64,000 nucleotides of DNA from an uncultured Lachnospira sp. (GCA_944381165.1 CALWKC010000008.1:21461-85460), one strand, 5' to 3'. Counted from the stretch's first letter, positions 54,609-63,929 are shown. Notes: generated by a model from the sequence alone, not told the origin. Translations and numbers: made by a program.

Positions 54609-55997
54609 TCAGATTGCTATTCTGTTTGTATTCAGCTTCATACGGCGGAAACTGTAAGCAAAATAGGCTATCTCCGCCGCCGCTGTAATTATCCACGAAA
54701 ACACATACAGAAGATATAATGACGGAATTGTGTGAAAATAGGCAAATACTGTATAAACCCAGACAACTCTGAAGACGCAGGAGCCCATAATCACTATAAT
54801 TGTCGGAATTACGCTCTTTCCTATTCCTCTTGACGCGGCAATCGCAGCATCCATAAATGCCGAGACGGCATATGAAAATCCCATTATCTTAATTCTCTGC
54901 ATCCCCGCGGCTATGACAGCCTCCTCATTGGTAAACAGAGATAAAAACTGCCTGCCCAGCACAAGGAGAAGAGTTCCAAGCACCGCTCCCGCAGCAAACG
55001 CATATGTAAGACTTATAATATAGCTCTTAAACATCCGCTTTTTGTTCCCTGCTCCCATGTTCTGACCCATAAAGCTTGAACATGCAGTATAAAAAGCAGA
55101 CATCACATTATATATGAGAGTGTCCGCATTTGCAGCAGCAGAATTTCCCGATACCATAACTGAATCGAAGGAATTTACTCCCGTCTGTATAAAAAGGTTG
55201 GCAACCGCAAATATAGCATTCTGTATGCCCGCAGGAATGCCCAGAACAAGAATAAACTTTGCCGCCTGTCTGTATATCCTAAGCTCTGATATCCTTATAC
55301 GGCAGCTGTCTTTTCTTCTTAAAAGATTAATCATAATAAGAGCCGCGGAAATATACTGCGCGATAATACTTGCCAGCGCAACTCCGTCCTCCGCCATATT
55401 GCAGACAATAACAAAAAATAAATTAAGACATACATTAATTATCCCGGCAACACACAGATAAAGAAGCGGACGCTTTGTGTCGCCTCCGGCGCTCATAACC
55501 GCATTGCCGAAATTGTAAACTGCCATCGCCGGCATTCCCAGCGCATAAATACGGAAATACAGCACCGCTCCACCGATTAAATCCGGCTTTGTATTGAGAA
55601 GCGACAGCAGGATTTCCGCACACGATATACACACCGCGCTGACTATAATACCTGTAATCAGGCACAGTAAAAATGCAGTGTGAACAGTCTTTTTTACTTC
55701 TTCCTTCTGATTGGCTCCAAGCTGCTGCGCGACCCTGACATTGACCCCGCACCCCATTCCTATAAGAAAGCCTGTAAACAGCGAAACCAGAAGCGTAGTT
55801 GAGCCGACCGCGCCGAGAGCAGTGTAGCTTGAAAATTTTCCCACGACAGCTACATCCGACATATTAAACATCACTTCTAAAACCTGTGAGAAAATAAGAG
55901 GCACACTGAAAATAAAAATTTTCTTCCAGAGCGAGCCGCTTGTCATATCCATTCCGCCTGCAGGCCTATTCGATAATTCTGCTGCATTTTCATCCAT
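54609..55997 (-). CDS. MATE family efflux transporter
   Basis: 463 residues, twelve helices. N-terminal SLWKKIFIFSVPLIFSQVLE and MFNMSDVAVVGKFSS; GVNVRVAQQLGANQKEEVKK marks the loop after helix 3; the C-half has SSFMGQNMGAGNKKRMFKS. The family exports cationic or drug-like compounds. The start at 55997 is used, with GGAG 10 nt upstream. A second MATE gene lies at 24.1 kb, of clearly different sequence. Substrate unknown. Confidence 0.92.
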   Translation of the reverse strand: MDENAAELSNRPAGGMDMTSGSLWKKIFIFSVPLIFSQVLEVMFNMSDVAVVGKFSSYTALGAVGSTTLLVSLFTGFLIGMGCGVNVRVAQQLGANQKEEVKKTVHTAFLLCLITGIIVSAVCISCAEILLSLLNTKPDLIGGAVLYFRIYALGMPAMAVYNFGNAVMSAGGDTKRPLLYLCVAGIINVCLNLFFVIVCNMAEDGVALASIIAQYISAALIMINLLRRKDSCRIRISELRIYRQAAKFILVLGIPAGIQNAIFAVANLFIQTGVNSFDSVMVSGNSAAANADTLIYNVMSAFYTACSSFMGQNMGAGNKKRMFKSYIISLTYAFAAGAVLGTLLLVLGRQFLSLFTNEEAVIAAGMQRIKIMGFSYAVSAFMDAAIAASRGIGKSVIPTIIVIMGSCVFRVVWVYTVFAYFHTIPSLYLLYVFSWIITAAAEIAYFAYSFRRMKLNTNRIAI

Positions 55998-56307
55998 GAT
56001 GTACATTCTCCATAATCTTTATTATATTGCTTTTTAATGCTATAAATCCAAAGCCCTTCAGCTCAAAGTTATCTGCCGCAAACCAATTCCTGACGGCAGT
56101 TTTTAATAATAACAGCAACGCCGAAAAAATGCAATATAAAAACTTCGGTATAACTTTTAACCGACGCTCCGCATAATTGCAGAGGCGCGGATAGGTAATT
56201 ATTCTTACGAATCCGCGCCCCGCAAAAGAGTTCGCTTGCTAACTATTTGTTCTTTTAGTCCTTGACCCCGCTGACACTGTTTATTATAAATTGCCCCAAC
56301 AGACTGT
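55998..56307. other. Intergenic region between DUF6033-like and MATE genes
   Basis: About 310 bp without a coding frame of its own. It holds copy 3 of the interspersed palindromic repeat (56182-56245). The part next to MATE has a GGAG site and should carry its promoter, but no clear hexamer pair was found. No terminator hairpin was seen directly after the DUF6033-like gene. Confidence 0.45.
56182..56245 (-). repeat. Interspersed palindromic repeat, copy 3 (degenerate, rearranged)
   Basis: GGCGCGGAT (56184-56192) and ATCCGCGCC (56211-56219) form a perfect 9-bp stem, and 56182-56221 matches the reverse complement of 26896-26935 at about 36 of 40 positions. The neighbouring AAAGAGTTCGCTTGCTAACT is the other module in direct orientation with a mutated palindrome. 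So the modules have been rearranged relative to copy 2. Confidence 0.75.
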
Positions 56308-57075
56308 CTACACGGAAAAATCCACATTATATCCGATATTTCTTTCCTGTTCCGTCAAGACATTGTCGCTCATCGATAACTGTATATAATCATTTATTTT
56401 ATTTAACAGTTCCTCCACTGAGGAAGCTGTAATCGTAACAGTATCGTCGCTGTCAAGTTCGGTTTTATCCGCTTTTTTGCCGTCACGGCTCTCCAAAAGC
56501 CTTTCCTCTCGCTTTTCCTTTTCTGCCTTTTTTGCCTCGGCTTTTTTCGCTTCTTTCTTTTCCTCGGCTTTTTTCTCTATGCGCTCTTTCTGAGCGGCAG
56601 ATGACTTTTTAAGGACTGCAAAATAAGAAGCCAGACCGTTGTCGTTTATTTTTATTCCATATGTCTTTACGTTTGCGCTGCTGCCTGCAAGACTGTTCTT
56701 TAGATGAGATATTCCGCTCGACGCATTGGCAATAATTCCCTCGTACTGCCTGCGGTAATTATCATCCTCCGCCATTTTCTCAATCTTTGCCTCATCAATA
56801 AGCACAACCATTCTGTTGGCGTTTGCATAGTTTCCCGCCTGAGCCTGCGCGCGTTCTTTCTGGTCCTCGCTCACAAGTATAAAGTCCATATTAGAGAACT
56901 TTTTCTTCAGCTCTTCATAATACTTCGCCGCTTTTTCGCTTAACTGTGGATTGCCGATTGTCCTGCCGCTTACATTTGTCTTTTTAACCCCGGCAGTTGT
57001 TTCATCGCTGACTGTCTTGCTGACAACTGAATTATCGTAGACAGAACTGCCTACGCCTGAAGATATACTGCTCAT
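56308..57075 (-). CDS. DUF6033-like protein of unknown function
   Basis: 255 residues, probably cytoplasmic. An N-terminal Ser-rich part is followed by KKTNVSGRTIGNPQLSEKA, then KKFSNMDFILVSEDQKERAQ. A Lys/Glu/Ala-rich coiled-coil segment lies at about 165-200, and the C-terminus is DDTVTITASSVEELLNKIND. I associate this order with the DUF6033 family of Lachnospiraceae; function unknown. The ATG at 57075 has GGAGG 8 nt upstream, whereas the ATG 6 nt earlier is too close and the frame beyond is not family-like. Confidence 0.78.
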   Translation of the reverse strand: MSSISSGVGSSVYDNSVVSKTVSDETTAGVKKTNVSGRTIGNPQLSEKAAKYYEELKKKFSNMDFILVSEDQKERAQAQAGNYANANRMVVLIDEAKIEKMAEDDNYRRQYEGIIANASSGISHLKNSLAGSSANVKTYGIKINDNGLASYFAVLKKSSAAQKERIEKKAEEKKEAKKAEAKKAEKEKREERLLESRDGKKADKTELDSDDTVTITASSVEELLNKINDYIQLSMSDNVLTEQERNIGYNVDFSV

Positions 57076-57252
57076 ATTCATTTCCTCCTTGACTGAGCTG
57101 TCGGCTGAAATCCTTTTCAGCACTCTTTTGTGTTGTTTCTTATATCTGTTATCGTCATGTTGCAACATAATGTTTAGAAAAAAATCCTAATTATTACTTT
57201 TTAATACTCCATAAAATGCAAATGTAAGTTTTATCTCCGAAGCAGCTGCCCT

Positions 57253-57282
57253 CAAAAAAGGACTATCCCTTCGGATAGTCCT
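57253..57282 (-). terminator. Terminator of the SDR gene
   Basis: AGGACTATCC (57259-57268) pairs with GGATAGTCCT (57273-57282), 4-nt loop, followed by TTTTTT on the minus strand. Confidence 0.85.
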
Positions 57283-57343
57283 CCCGTTACCATAACTCTT
57301 GCTAAAAAATTGCATTTAATTCATTTAGATTTTTGCACATCTG

Positions 57344-58102
57344 TTAAAATGAAATCCAGCCTCCGTCCACAGGCATTACAACGCCGCTTATATATGACGA
57401 TTCGTCACTTGCAAGAAAAAGCGCCGCATTGGCAATATCTGTTGCCTCTCCCATCTCCGGCGCAAGCCCAAGCACGCCGGAAATCTTGCCGTAACCATTT
57501 GCATTAGGTCTTCCCATAGACGTGCCTATCTCCGTCTTAATTCCGCCCGGAGCTATTACATTACAGCGAATTTTATCTTTCATATACATGTATGCTGTAT
57601 TTTTAGACGCAGCGTTCAGCGCAGCCTTAGATGCGCCGTAAACAGGTCCGGCAGCCTGATGCATTGATCCGATAGACGAAATGTTTATAATATTGCCCCC
57701 GTTTCCCTGCTCTAAGAATACCTGACAAGCCTTTCTCATCGAGCACATAGGACCATATACATTAATTCCCATTACATATTCATACTTTTCATCGCTGAAC
57801 TCTGCCATTGGCGCCATGTCATCCATTACACCGGCATTATTTACAAGAATATCCAGCTTTCCAAATTCACTGACAGCAAGGTCAATCATTGCCTCGTCAT
57901 CTTCTTTTTTAGATACATCCCCCGCGAATGCAACTACCTTGCCCGGCTCGTCTTTTAAACTCTCAACAAGCTCCTGTAATCTTTCTTTTCTTCTTGCAAC
58001 AGCAATTACATTAGCGCCTTCTTTGACAAAAAGCTCTACTATTGCTTTACCCATTCCTGATGATGCTCCGGTAACAACAACTGACTTTCCTTCTAATTTC
58101 AT
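57344..58102 (-). CDS. Short-chain dehydrogenase/reductase
   Basis: 252-residue classical SDR. Cofactor motif TGASSGMG near 11-18, NNAGVM near 90, catalytic Ser in ISSIGS and Tyr-Lys in YGASKAAL. The ATG at 58102 has GGTGG 7 nt upstream. NAD versus NADP and the substrate (steroid, sugar alcohol, fatty acyl or other) cannot be told. It is 60 nt after the M6 protease gene and ends at a clear terminator. Confidence 0.9.
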   Translation of the reverse strand: MKLEGKSVVVTGASSGMGKAIVELFVKEGANVIAVARRKERLQELVESLKDEPGKVVAFAGDVSKKEDDEAMIDLAVSEFGKLDILVNNAGVMDDMAPMAEFSDEKYEYVMGINVYGPMCSMRKACQVFLEQGNGGNIINISSIGSMHQAAGPVYGASKAALNAASKNTAYMYMKDKIRCNVIAPGGIKTEIGTSMGRPNANGYGKISGVLGLAPEMGEATDIANAALFLASDESSYISGVVMPVDGGWISF

Positions 58103-58162
58103 AACTTTACCACCTTTCATTATTTTTATTTATAATTTTATTTTATAAATATACGATATTCA

Positions 58163-61100
58163 TTATTCGGCATTTTCTTCCTTCTTGCTATTAACAGCAA
58201 ATACGCCGAATGTAAAAGCTCCCGCACCGGCAATTCCAGCCATAATCATCCATATAACAGGATTTCCTGTGTCTCCAGTGTCAGGTGTTTCAGATGTCTC
58301 AGAGTTCTCCTGTGTTCCTGATATTTCCGTCGACTCAGATGTCCCGGAAGTCTCAGAGTTTGTTGGATTTTCCGGAATGGTCGGTGTCTCCGGAGTTGTC
58401 GGCTCTTCCGGAGTTGTTGGTGTCTCCGGATCTGTCGGCGTCTCGCGCAGCTCATTGTACATTTCCACGGTAGTTACAATTCCTTCTGTTACTGTTACCG
58501 TCTTATCAGCAGGAAGTATATAATCTGCCGACACGCTGTCTGAAATCTCACTGACGGTATATTCTCCTATACTCAGGTTATCAATCACAATCTGACCGTT
58601 TTTGTCGGTGACAAACACCTGATTATAGCCGTCAGCGCCGGTTACACGGAAGGAGAAGCCCTCTGACTTGCCGTCTGAAGATTTCATAACAATTTTAAGA
58701 CTTCCCTCTTTTTTCTCATCTACAATGTCCTTTTCAGTTGCATCAAATACATATGTAAGCCTGATTTCACTGTCACTGATTCTGCTGACAGACGGCTTAA
58801 AATCCCCGCTGTCTATTGATACAGAAGCATCAAATACATATCCTGATTGGGTATTAAGTGTCAAATCAAACGTATATACCGTATCATAATCAAAGTTTGC
58901 CAAATTCGTATTCCATACAAGAGACGCTATACTTACTCCATTTGTAGAACAGCTTATATTCTTGTATACCGCTTCTCCTGCTGTCGGCTGAACAATTCCG
59001 TTTAGTTTCACGGAAGAAATAATCTGTTCTGTTGGCTCGCTTTCTTCATATACAGTATAAGCAAAGCTGTTGCTAATTCCTCCAAATGACACAACAGCCA
59101 GCTTTTCACCTGTCTGTTCTGTCGAAAAATTACTGATAGTATACTCTCCGGTATTAAGCTCACGGGAACCGTTGATATAATTAGCCGTAACTTTCAAACC
59201 TTCCGTAGAAACATTCTCACCTTTTAAATATACTACCTTATTCGGTGCTGTTATCGTCAGCGACAGCAGTCTGTTTGCAGTAGTTTTCTGTTTAATTACA
59301 GCTTTTCCGCTGTTGTTTATATAGCTTACAAACAGGCTGTCGCCTGAAGCCGCAAGAGAATATTTTCTGCTCTTTAAATCTACAGCCGTGCCTTCCTCTT
59401 TGAATGTTCCCTCGCTAATCTCAAATACTCTTGTCCGTTCAGAACTGTTCTCAGTAGCCGGAGATGTAAGAATATATAAATTTCCCTGAGCAACGGCTAA
59501 TTCCGGCTCAAAACTGTTTATATCACTCTTTGACGCATAATCTTCCCAATCCTGACCGTTGTATTTTTTCACCTGTATTCCTGATGTGCTGCCCGAAGCA
59601 TAATACATGGTGTCATTATAGCCTATGATTGTATAAGCAGATGCACTGTCCGGACTGGCAATCTCCGAAAATGTATTTGCCCCTTCATACTTTCTCACAA
59701 CAATTTTATTTGAAGCAATCGCATCCCTTGCACTTACATATACCTCATTATTACAAATCAGCACACGCGGACTGCCGCACAAAGAGCTTTTGAATGCCTC
59801 TCCCAAAATACTGTATGAGGAGCCGTCCGAATCAACCTCCGCCAAATATACTGTTGAATTATTAACCGCATAGCTTATATATGTATGTCCGCTGTCAGCC
59901 TCCATATCAAAGTCGCTGACATTTGAAACAGTACCGCAGGCAACCCATTTTTCCCCGACACTGTCATATGACATCATTGACAGCTCTCCATTTCCATCTG
60001 TGTACGCCATAACAAGCGCATTGTCAGACGCCTGTAACTGAATATCCGATATTCCCTCGGAGTCATTGACAGGAGTTCCGCAGACTTCCCAACGTCCTGC
60101 GTTGTATTTATAGAGCTGTATCTGTTTGTCATTTACAGCCGCACTGTAAATCGTGCCTTCAAAAGATGTGACTGTTGAATTTTGGGCGTCCGGAAGCTGT
60201 GTGTCGTTCCACATATCAAATTCCGAAGCATCCGGTATTGTCACATCAATAGTCATATGCTCGTCATTAACCGAAGATACATTCTCAATTACAATGCCTG
60301 AATTGCTGCCGTCAGAAAAAGTCAGCGCTCCGTCTTCAAGCCCTGCATCCATGTCGCTGCTTCCTATTGATGTTCTTCCGCTCTCCAGAGAAAGTGCAGC
60401 GTTCTTCAAAGCAAGTCTCTCATTATCGTCGTATCCCACCATACCCGGCTGAGGTCTGAAAACATACACGGCAGTTTTTCCATGAAAATTGCTGAGCCCG
60501 CTCACTGTAGTGTCAACACGGTAGACAATAATTCCTGATTCTCCGATACTTGAATCAATAGAATCCTCGTCAAGTTTGTCTGTCTGCTGCCTGCGCTCTA
60601 CAACGAATACTTCATATGGATTAAGCGGAGACTGCAAAATGTAAGCCTGATCGCCGTCGCCTCCCGGAAGGTCCAAAGACAGCTGCCGTGAAGCTGTAAC
60701 CGTTTCCAATTCAACCCAACCGGAAAAATACATTCTCAGGTACGCAAGCGGGTAATTTACATATTTAGATGAAAGTCCCATTATATCCCAGTTATAAACC
60801 GGATAAGAGCTGGAATCCGACACGTAAAGGTCAGGATAACCCAGAGAATGCAAAAACTCGTGACATATCACTCCGGATTCATCCGCCAGCAGTGTATCCA
60901 CCATACGGCCTGTATTGAGCACATTATATTTTCTGATAAGCTTTCCCGACAGTGACTCATCGCCCGGATATGAGCTCTGATGAGGATACAGGGTCGGAAT
61001 CTCCCCTGCGTACGAATATGACGCCTCTCCTATAAGAATTATTGTAAGATTATCCACGCAGCCGTCATTATCATAATCAACAACAAGGTCTGACGCTGAA

Positions 61101-61513
61101 GAAACATTTGTAACAATGTTCTTTATCATTGAATAATCTATATTTGATGTTTGAGCTTCGCTCTTTGTAAACGGAAGCTTATATGCGTTAATCTTTCCGT
61201 CCTCAAGCTGCGGAAAAATGTTGTGAACCTTAAACTTGCCGCCGGATATAGTATCCATATAATTTGTAAAAGAGCGGCCATAATCTCCGTCATATAACCA
61301 CTGTATATATTCTCCTGATGTCTTACTGCTGTCTTTCACAGACGGTTCATTAAAATAATCAGGATTTTCCTCATCGGCAAAATATGCAAACAGGACTACA
61401 TTGGCGAAGTTCTGTACGCCCGATTCGCCATAGCTTTTTACGTTGAAAACCGGTATATTGGACAATAGTAAAACTATAGCAATAAGACCTGTCAATATTC
61501 TTCTTTTCTTCAT
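58163..61513 (-). CDS. Sortase-anchored M6-like zinc metalloprotease
   Basis: 1116 residues. A signal peptide spans about 1-30. The M6 (InhA-like) catalytic domain has HEFLH at 218-222 in ICHEFLHSLGYPDLY, with NWDIMG following (zinc-bound Met-turn). The middle has repetitive beta-propeller-like strands, then a bacterial Ig-like and a SpaA/prealbumin-like domain (SLKIVMKSSDGKS, then DNLSIGEYTVSE). A Thr/Pro/Glu-rich stalk leads to TPDTG, a hydrophobic helix and KKEE, a non-canonical LPxTG sorting signal. It is expected to be attached to peptidoglycan. The natural substrate is unknown; a sortase is not in the window. Confidence 0.87.
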   Translation of the reverse strand: MKKRRILTGLIAIVLLLSNIPVFNVKSYGESGVQNFANVVLFAYFADEENPDYFNEPSVKDSSKTSGEYIQWLYDGDYGRSFTNYMDTISGGKFKVHNIFPQLEDGKINAYKLPFTKSEAQTSNIDYSMIKNIVTNVSSASDLVVDYDNDGCVDNLTIILIGEASYSYAGEIPTLYPHQSSYPGDESLSGKLIRKYNVLNTGRMVDTLLADESGVICHEFLHSLGYPDLYVSDSSSYPVYNWDIMGLSSKYVNYPLAYLRMYFSGWVELETVTASRQLSLDLPGGDGDQAYILQSPLNPYEVFVVERRQQTDKLDEDSIDSSIGESGIIVYRVDTTVSGLSNFHGKTAVYVFRPQPGMVGYDDNERLALKNAALSLESGRTSIGSSDMDAGLEDGALTFSDGSNSGIVIENVSSVNDEHMTIDVTIPDASEFDMWNDTQLPDAQNSTVTSFEGTIYSAAVNDKQIQLYKYNAGRWEVCGTPVNDSEGISDIQLQASDNALVMAYTDGNGELSMMSYDSVGEKWVACGTVSNVSDFDMEADSGHTYISYAVNNSTVYLAEVDSDGSSYSILGEAFKSSLCGSPRVLICNNEVYVSARDAIASNKIVVRKYEGANTFSEIASPDSASAYTIIGYNDTMYYASGSTSGIQVKKYNGQDWEDYASKSDINSFEPELAVAQGNLYILTSPATENSSERTRVFEISEGTFKEEGTAVDLKSRKYSLAASGDSLFVSYINNSGKAVIKQKTTANRLLSLTITAPNKVVYLKGENVSTEGLKVTANYINGSRELNTGEYTISNFSTEQTGEKLAVVSFGGISNSFAYTVYEESEPTEQIISSVKLNGIVQPTAGEAVYKNISCSTNGVSIASLVWNTNLANFDYDTVYTFDLTLNTQSGYVFDASVSIDSGDFKPSVSRISDSEIRLTYVFDATEKDIVDEKKEGSLKIVMKSSDGKSEGFSFRVTGADGYNQVFVTDKNGQIVIDNLSIGEYTVSEISDSVSADYILPADKTVTVTEGIVTTVEMYNELRETPTDPETPTTPEEPTTPETPTIPENPTNSETSGTSESTEISGTQENSETSETPDTGDTGNPVIWMIMAGIAGAGAFTFGVFAVNSKKEENAE

Positions 61514-61732
61514 AAACGCTTACCCTCCCATATTATAATTTTTTCGATATAGATATAATTAATTTTATCTCATAACACGGTTATTTACAATATGTTTATA
61601 CACGGAAATTTTTGACGGCACAGCTATATGTAAAATCATATCCTATAAATACCAGATTGCGAGCGGGCAAAATAAAAATCCCTTTGAAAAAAATTTAATC
61701 TCTCTCAAAGGGCTATGTTTCATAAGTCTATT
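61514..61732. other. Intergenic region upstream of the M6 protease
   Basis: About 220 bp, AT-rich, with the cupin-fragment terminator (61680-61712). It should carry the protease promoter, but no convincing hexamer pair was found. Confidence 0.4.
61670..61712 (-). terminator. Terminator after the cupin fragment
   Basis: CCCTTTGA (61680-61687) pairs with TCAAAGGG (61705-61712), 17-nt loop; on the minus strand ATTTTTATTTTG follows. Confidence 0.8.
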
Positions 61733-61933
61733 TTATCTCTCTACCACAACGGTCAGCAAAACCAAATCGTCGCTCGTTTCGTGCTTATGAAGCTCTATAG
61801 AGCCACCGGAATGTATTTTTGCAGATATAATTTTGCCCTGCTCGTCCATAAACATTTTGGCACTCATCATTCCTGTGCCGCCGTTCATTCCCGGTATCGT
61901 TATTTCCTTTATTTTATTAAAATCTATCAGCAT
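61733..61933 (-). pseudogene. Cupin gene with apparent in-frame internal deletion
   Basis: 66 residues. The start (LIDFNKIKEITIPGMNGGTG) and GGSIELHKHETSDD are those of small cupins, where the barrel normally continues for about 40 more residues with further metal ligands. Here HETSDD is joined directly to LVLLTVVVER, the usual C-terminal strand. So most of the barrel is missing, without a frameshift. It may be non-functional. The ribosome site is moderate and a terminator follows, so it may still be expressed. Confidence 0.65.
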
Positions 61934-62012
61934 ACTCTTTCTTCACTCCTTTTAAAAATTGGCAATCCACTTACGGAAGCCTCGATTTTTTGTCCATGAC
62001 CCGAAATCTTTA

Positions 62013-63104
62013 TCACTTCTTTATAGAAGCACCGTAACAGAGCGTCTTGTAAATCGTCACACCGATCTCGAACAGGGTAATAACAACAATAAACGCAAGC
62101 AGTCCATTGGATACCATATCGGAATTCCAGTAAGTAAGGAATTTTGCCCCCGAATCTGCATTATCCCCCAATGCCAGTTCCAGATCAAGCACAAAATTCG
62201 GATTCCAGATGGGTAGTACCTTCAGCACAATGATACTCAACACAATCTGAATTGCCCCGCACACTATATTACTGATCATCACCAGCTTGCAGTAAACGCC
62301 GACGATCAGACGCAAAATCTCATCTGCAAGGCCAATGAGCAGACTGATTACAAAGACAGGCAGAACAACTCCCCATTGGTCCAAATTAAAAACAGGTACA
62401 GTTGTCACGGTTTCGCCTTCCGTAAAGATCGCAGCAAAGAAATGAGGGGCAAAAATCAGCAATACGCTGAAAATAACGATAAACACAATGCTTACAATGC
62501 TGTCACTCCGACTTATAATCGATTTTTTATCCGGTACAGGCTCCAAAAACTTTGGTGTCCATCTGGAGGTTGGTGTTTTCCTTTCTTCCGACAGGCTTTC
62601 TACTGACCATTTTTCTGCCTTTTTCATCTCTAACTGAATCTTTTTCCGCTCCATAATAGCAAAAGTCAAGGTAACTGCACCGAAAGCGGACATACAGGAG
62701 AGCAGAGCGTCTATAATCCCTGAGGTTAAACCGTCCACAATAGCTCGGATAATGACAAGGGTGGCGTTCTGCGAAGTGGTTGCCGGCATTTCTCCTATCG
62801 CATTTATCATAGAAATAACCAAAATCGGTACGGCAGCGCAAATTAAAACGACCTTTACAAACCACAAATAGGTGTCAAAATATTCCGGTCCAATCAGACA
62901 TTTCTGCTCGTTCTGATACTGTTTTGCAAATTCAGCAGGATCGCCGAGTTCAGTCAGCACTTCTTCCATATAGCCTTTATCAGCATACATATCACTTATC
63001 AATTCTTCCAGCTCCATACGAACTTCCTCTCGTTGAGCTTTGGGAAGCCTACGAATCACCTGATAAATATAGCGCTCCATATAATCTTTTTCATTAGGTG
63101 TCAT
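62013..63104 (-). CDS. HAAS-domain membrane protein
   Basis: 363 residues. The N-terminal 70 residues (YIYQVIRRLPKAQREEVRME, then LTELGDPAEFAKQY) are a HAAS/DUF1700-type helical domain. About six to seven transmembrane helices follow. Such proteins are typically encoded directly behind a PadR-like regulator and are thought to sense envelope signals. The ATG at 63104 has GGGAGG 4 nt upstream and overlaps the PadR stop by 4 nt (ATGA); the longer frame is antisense-like to PadR. Function unknown. Confidence 0.82.
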   Translation of the reverse strand: MTPNEKDYMERYIYQVIRRLPKAQREEVRMELEELISDMYADKGYMEEVLTELGDPAEFAKQYQNEQKCLIGPEYFDTYLWFVKVVLICAAVPILVISMINAIGEMPATTSQNATLVIIRAIVDGLTSGIIDALLSCMSAFGAVTLTFAIMERKKIQLEMKKAEKWSVESLSEERKTPTSRWTPKFLEPVPDKKSIISRSDSIVSIVFIVIFSVLLIFAPHFFAAIFTEGETVTTVPVFNLDQWGVVLPVFVISLLIGLADEILRLIVGVYCKLVMISNIVCGAIQIVLSIIVLKVLPIWNPNFVLDLELALGDNADSGAKFLTYWNSDMVSNGLLAFIVVITLFEIGVTIYKTLCYGASIKK

Positions 63105-63445
63105 GCTTCTTCCTCCCTTAATAACCTTTCCATTCCTGCGGATAAATTCTGCCAATATATTTTCATCTGTTCGTAGATCTGCGTCCCATACTCTGTTCGC
63201 TGATAATACTTTCTCGGCTTTGCGCCGCCGGTTTCCCACTTGCTTTCCAAAAGTCCCTGACTCTCCAGACGTCGAAGCAGTGGATACAGGGTGTTGGGAT
63301 CAATGGCAACGCCTTTTTCTTCCAAGCTCTGCACTAAAGCGTAGCCATATTTTGGCTCCTTCATCTGACTGAGTACGCTAATTGTCAGTGTTCCCCTGCG
63401 AAGTTCCAAAAGCAAAGTGGACAATAAATCTTTTTCTTCTCCCAT
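63101..63445 (-). CDS. PadR family transcriptional regulator
   Basis: 114 residues. The winged-helix PadR fold shows RRGTLTISVLSQMKEPKYGYA, then IDPNTLYPLLRRLESQGLL and the wing with PRKYYQRTEYG. AGGAGG is 8 nt before the ATG. It forms a two-gene operon with the HAAS protein and probably represses its own promoter, which carries a repeated ATACAGT. Confidence 0.92.
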   Translation of the reverse strand: MGEEKDLLSTLLLELRRGTLTISVLSQMKEPKYGYALVQSLEEKGVAIDPNTLYPLLRRLESQGLLESKWETGGAKPRKYYQRTEYGTQIYEQMKIYWQNLSAGMERLLREEEA

Positions 63446-63466
63446 CAGCGTTACCTCCTGAAGTCA

Positions 63467-63496
63467 TTATACTGTATGTCACACTGTATAGTCAAT
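63467..63496 (-). promoter_or_regulatory. PadR-HAAS promoter with candidate operator
   Basis: TTGACT (63496-63491), 18 bp, TATAAT (63472-63467) on the minus strand, close to the PadR ATG. The spacer holds two copies of ATACAGT in direct orientation spaced by 5 bp, a possible PadR binding site. Confidence 0.55.
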
Positions 63497-63527
63497 ATAA
63501 AAATAAAGTGTTTTCAACATTACATCG

Positions 63528-63911
63528 TTAATACCCCACCTTGCGCAGCATAGTGACCACATCAGCGGCTTTCAAAACCTTGCCCATAGCGACAACCTTT
63601 TCATTGACAACAAGGGCAGGCATACTCATAACCCCATATTCCATTACTTTCTGCATATCGGTAATGTACTCGACTTCTACGGAAAGTCCCATATCCTTTA
63701 CTGCCTGCTTTGTGTATTCAAATTGTTGTTCGTGACAGGATTTACAACCTGCCCCTAACACTTTGATACAGCAGATTTCTCCCTCTTTCAAATCAGGACA
63801 GCAATCGTTTGTAATGCTTTCTGCTTCGCTGGCAGCACAACCGCAGCTACAAGCGCAAGCAGGTGTTTTCTTTTCTTCTTCCTTTTTCTTTCCAAAGTTA
63901 AATAATGCCAT
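63528..63911 (-). CDS. Thioredoxin-like protein with a Cys-rich N-terminus
   Basis: 127 residues. A basic start is followed by a Cys-rich segment (CACSCGCAAS, then CCPDLKEGEICC). A thioredoxin-fold domain of the small TM0996/MTH895 type has the active site GCKSCHEQ and ends KAADVVTMLRKVGY. This kind of protein is often encoded beside permeases and metal or arsenic resistance genes. The Cys-rich head could bind metal; that is inference. GGAGG lies 6-7 nt before the ATG. The permease gene ends 18 nt upstream. Confidence 0.82.
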   Translation of the reverse strand: MALFNFGKKKEEEKKTPACACSCGCAASEAESITNDCCPDLKEGEICCIKVLGAGCKSCHEQQFEYTKQAVKDMGLSVEVEYITDMQKVMEYGVMSMPALVVNEKVVAMGKVLKAADVVTMLRKVGY

Positions 63912-63929
63912 AATAATAACCTCCTAAAA

